6,783 nt of DNA, taken from contig JAWLBR010000124.1 of assembly GCA_041687495.1 (NCBI GenBank), positions 1 through 6,783 of the forward strand, in the 5' to 3' direction. The DNA is from JAWLBR01 sp041687495 (lineage in GTDB: Bacteria; Bacillota; Limnochordia; DTU087; JAAYGB01). Shown piece after piece: positions 5,446 to 6,783 of this stretch; positions within the stretch are counted from its first letter, which is position 1; each line of letters begins with the position of its first letter. The translations under genes and the position numbers were made by a program. The notes beneath the pieces are model-generated. The model searched no databases. It worked only from the letters and a program-made list of their open reading frames with translations, and was not told the origin of the DNA.

Positions 5446-6030
5446 CTAAATCTTTTCTACCTGGGAAAACTCTAGCTCAACGGGAGTCTCGCGTCCAAAC
5501 ACCGAGACTGTCACCCGCAGCTTACCCTTGTCTGGGTCAACCTCGTCAACGCTTCCGGTGAAGTTAACAAACGGGCCCTCGGTTACGCGAATACTGTCCC
5601 CAACCGCCACATTGATCCGCGGACGGGACTCTTCTAGACCCATCTGACGCATAATCCCATGAACTTCGTCTTCAAGCAGTGGGATCGGTTTGGTACCAGA
5701 ACCAACAAACCCGGTTACACCAGGTGTGTTTCGCACTACATACCAAGAATCGTCACTCATCTCCATCTGCACTAGGACATAGCCAGGATAGATCTTCTTC
5801 TTCGCTACTTTTTTCTTACCGTCTTTGTAATTAATCTCTTCCTCGGTGGGTACAAGCACACGAAAGATCTTGCCCTCCATGGCCATGGACTCTACTCGCC
5901 GCTCGAGATTTGCCTTCACTTTGTTCTCATAGCCGGAGTAAGTATGGATTACAAACCACTGCCCTTGGTCATCGAGGTCCTCGTTGACCGGTCGAACTTC
6001 CATGTGGGTCTTCTCATTCATGTCTTCCAT
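5446..6030 (-). CDS. nusG: Transcription termination/antitermination factor NusG
   Basis: NusG binds elongating RNA polymerase and links it to ribosomes and other factors. With the chosen ATG the product is 194 residues. The NGN domain spans about residues 23-125 (WFVIHTYSGYE 25-35, PGYVLV 82-87, NTPGVTGFVG 101-110) and the KOW domain about 140-194, with the loop GDSIRVTEGPFVNFTGSV at 144-161. Asn101-Thr102 correspond to N81-T82 of B. subtilis NusG, which contact the TTNTTT pause motif, so a pausing activity is likely (inference). The start is uncertain: a GTG at 6063 overlaps the secE stop, ATGs lie at 6030, 6021 and 6003, and the 6030 ATG has the best, though distant, GAGGA. All choices add residues before the usual NusG start. 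The stop is TAG. Confidence 0.94.
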   Translation of the reverse strand: MEDMNEKTHMEVRPVNEDLDDQGQWFVIHTYSGYENKVKANLERRVESMAMEGKIFRVLVPTEEEINYKDGKKKVAKKKIYPGYVLVQMEMSDDSWYVVRNTPGVTGFVGSGTKPIPLLEDEVHGIMRQMGLEESRPRINVAVGDSIRVTEGPFVNFTGSVDEVDPDKGKLRVTVSVFGRETPVELEFSQVEKI

Positions 6031-6059
6031 GTGTGGGGTATCCTCTACGGGGACTCCCC

Positions 6060-6296
6060 TCACCCCCCTAGCCGTCGGAGTACATTGATTAGCTCTCCAA
6101 AGGTCAGATCAACCACACCGACAAACACCGAAACGATCGCGACTAACACGATAACGACAATGGTATAGGTTTTCAGTTCCTTGCGATTGGGCCAAGCAAC
6201 CTTCCTCAGCTCTGCTCGAACCTCTCGCAAAAACTTCTTCACCCGTTCCACCCAGGTTTTGTCAGTAGTACTTTTTGCTGCTGCCAAAGCAACCAC
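6060..6296 (-). CDS. secE: Protein translocase subunit SecE
   Basis: The product is SecE, the small essential subunit that clamps SecY in the Sec translocon. The 78-residue protein has a charged amphipathic stretch with the family signature (FLREVRAELRKVAWPNRKEL, residues 22-41), then one membrane segment at about residues 44-64 (YTIVVIVLVAIVSVFVGVV). This is the short single-TM form typical of Bacillota, with about 20 extra N-terminal residues compared with the B. subtilis protein. The start is uncertain: the GTG at 6296 sits against its AGGGG, while a TTG at 6287 lies 8 bases from the AGGGGTG stretch and would remove three residues. It stops with TGA and lies next to nusG, the classic pair. 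Membrane protein of the cytoplasmic membrane. Confidence 0.93.
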   Translation of the reverse strand: MVALAAAKSTTDKTWVERVKKFLREVRAELRKVAWPNRKELKTYTIVVIVLVAIVSVFVGVVDLTFGELINVLRRLGG

Positions 6297-6354
6297 ACCC
6301 CTGCAAACAAGATGACCGGGATTACCGGCGAGCTACCGGGCGGAGAAACAAATA

Positions 6355-6504
6355 CTACCGGGTCTCTCTATGCTGCGTGTGTTCCTTGCAAAACTTGCAG
6401 TACTTCTTGAGTTCCAGACGATCGCTGGTGTTGCGCTTATTCTTGTTCGTCCGGTAGTTTCGATTCTTGCACTGGGTGCATTCTAAGGTCACACCTACCC
6501 GCAT
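6355..6504 (-). CDS. rpmG: 50S ribosomal protein L33, zinc-ribbon form
   Basis: This 49-residue gene encodes L33, a small protein of the large subunit near the E site. It starts MRVGVTLECTQCKNRNY and carries two CxxC pairs (C9/C12 and C36/C39), the zinc-ribbon signature of the C+ form of L33; the family is usually 49-55 residues, so it is full length. The conserved core TNKNKRNTSDRLELKKYC is intact. The start ATG follows GGAGGTG with a 6-base gap, an excellent ribosome binding site. The stop is TAG. It is the first gene after the tuf terminator and probably heads a unit with secE and nusG; the gap to secE is 58 bases. Zinc-binding and zinc-free L33 paralogues often coexist and are zinc-regulated, but nothing here resembles a Zur operator. 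Confidence 0.95.
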   Translation of the reverse strand: MRVGVTLECTQCKNRNYRTNKNKRNTSDRLELKKYCKFCKEHTQHRETR

Positions 6505-6541
6505 CACATACACCTCCAGGCCTAGTCAATCACTTATTCAA

Positions 6542-6568
6542 CTTATCACATTTCCCTGGGCCTGTCAA
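6542..6568 (-). promoter_or_regulatory. Candidate promoter for rpmG-secE-nusG
   Basis: A perfect -35 box TTGACA lies at 6563-6568. Fifteen bases downstream is GATAAG at 6542-6547, preceded by TGT, which fits an extended -10 (TGn). The -35 is consensus, but the spacer is short and the -10 matches only four of six bases. The location, between the tuf terminator and rpmG, is where a promoter is expected. A start site near 6535 would leave a leader of about 30 nt before rpmG. Confidence 0.5.
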
Positions 6569-6678
6569 CAGCGCCATTTCCTTCGTTCTCAGCAGCAGCT
6601 TAGCACAAATACAGTTTATCCCACTGCAGCCAAGTCCATACGGCGATGTACCCTAAACTCCATGCCCCCGGTGATACG

Positions 6679-6711
6679 AAAAGCAAGGCAGCGTCATGCC
6701 GCCCTGCTTTT
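6679..6711 (-). terminator. Rho-independent terminator after tuf
   Basis: A 14-bp stem with a 5-base loop (arms 6679-6692 and 6698-6711) lies 31 bases past the tuf stop. On the minus strand the stem starts AAAAGCA, continues through GGCGGC, closes on loop ATGAC and returns through GCTGCC to TGCTTTT; two pairs are G-T wobbles. The U-run is only four bases and is also the end of the stem. The other strand also shows a T-rich tail (TTTTATGTTTGTTT), so the element looks bidirectional, though no plus-strand gene needs it. Confidence 0.75.
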
Positions 6712-6741
6712 ATGTTTGTTTCAGTCCGTTACGCCGATCTA

Positions 6742-6783
6742 CTAGGCGATGATCTTGGTGATGACGCCAGCGCCAACGGTGCG
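6742..6783 (-). CDS. tuf: Elongation factor Tu, C-terminal end (partial)
   Basis: Only the last 13 codons and a TAG stop lie in the window; the gene continues beyond position 6783. The visible peptide RTVGAGVITKIIA matches the conserved EF-Tu C-terminus, which in most bacteria reads RTVGAGVV followed by a short variable tail. EF-Tu is the GTPase that delivers aminoacyl-tRNA to the ribosome; this tail belongs to its third (beta-barrel) domain. The identification rests on 13 residues, but tuf directly upstream of rpmG-secE-nusG is a common arrangement in Bacillota, so the context supports it. A strong hairpin 30 bases downstream suggests that the tuf transcript ends there. Confidence 0.88.
   Translation of the reverse strand, partial: RTVGAGVITKIIA

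Noticed and set aside
6222..6304. tRNA-Trp-like bases at the secE start (AGGGGTGTGGTT, later CAAAACC and GGTTCGAG)
   Set aside because: A tRNA-Trp gene is often found between rpmG and secE, but here the arm spacings are wrong, no cloverleaf forms, there is no CCA anticodon in place, and the bases encode the conserved SecE motif. The true gap of 58 bases is too short for a tRNA.
1..6783. Mobile elements, CRISPR arrays, defence genes or an unknown gene system
   Set aside because: No transposase, integrase, array of regular repeats, or unrecognised gene cluster is present; all sizeable minus-strand frames are accounted for by known core genes.

Overview
This window is a clostridial-type Bacillota (Firmicutes) transcription/translation locus. 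Every real gene lies on the minus strand, so the biological reading direction runs from position 6783 down to 1. Gene order is tuf (last 13 codons only), rpmG, secE, nusG, rplK, rplA, rplJ, rplL and rpoB (first 816 codons only). Four things point to Bacillota: this order, strong GGAGG-type ribosome binding sites, an L10 leader with a terminator in front of rplJ, and a NusG and RpoB closely like those of Bacillus. Base composition looks mid-GC by eye. I cannot name the genus.

Positions 6783-6505 hold the tuf end, a bidirectional-looking terminator and a promoter for the next unit. Positions 6504-4116 hold rpmG (too short for a usual ORF cut-off), secE, nusG, rplK and rplA, with a structured hairpin directly after nusG that may be the L1 control site for rplK-rplA. 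Positions 4115-3876 hold a new promoter and a complete L10-type attenuator: L10-binding fold, candidate antiterminator strand, terminator, then the rplJ start. Positions 3875-2886 are rplJ and rplL. Positions 2885-2449 are gene-free: a textbook terminator, a near-consensus sigma-A promoter (TTGACA, 17 bp, TATGAT) and a leader of about 315 nt. Positions 2448-1 are rpoB.

The genes supply the L1 stalk (L1), the L11/L10/L12 GTPase-associated stalk, L33, the elongation factor EF-Tu, the essential translocon subunit SecE, the elongation factor NusG and the RNA polymerase beta subunit. The regulatory layout suggests three separately tuned units (rpmG to rplA, rplJL, rpoB onward) rather than one uniform operon.

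No mobile element, CRISPR array, defence system or tRNA gene was found. The coding content is ordinary. The points worth a second look are in the leaders: the rplJ attenuator, the hairpin after nusG, the long structured rpoB leader with a possible small leader ORF, and a bias to TAG stop codons (six of eight).
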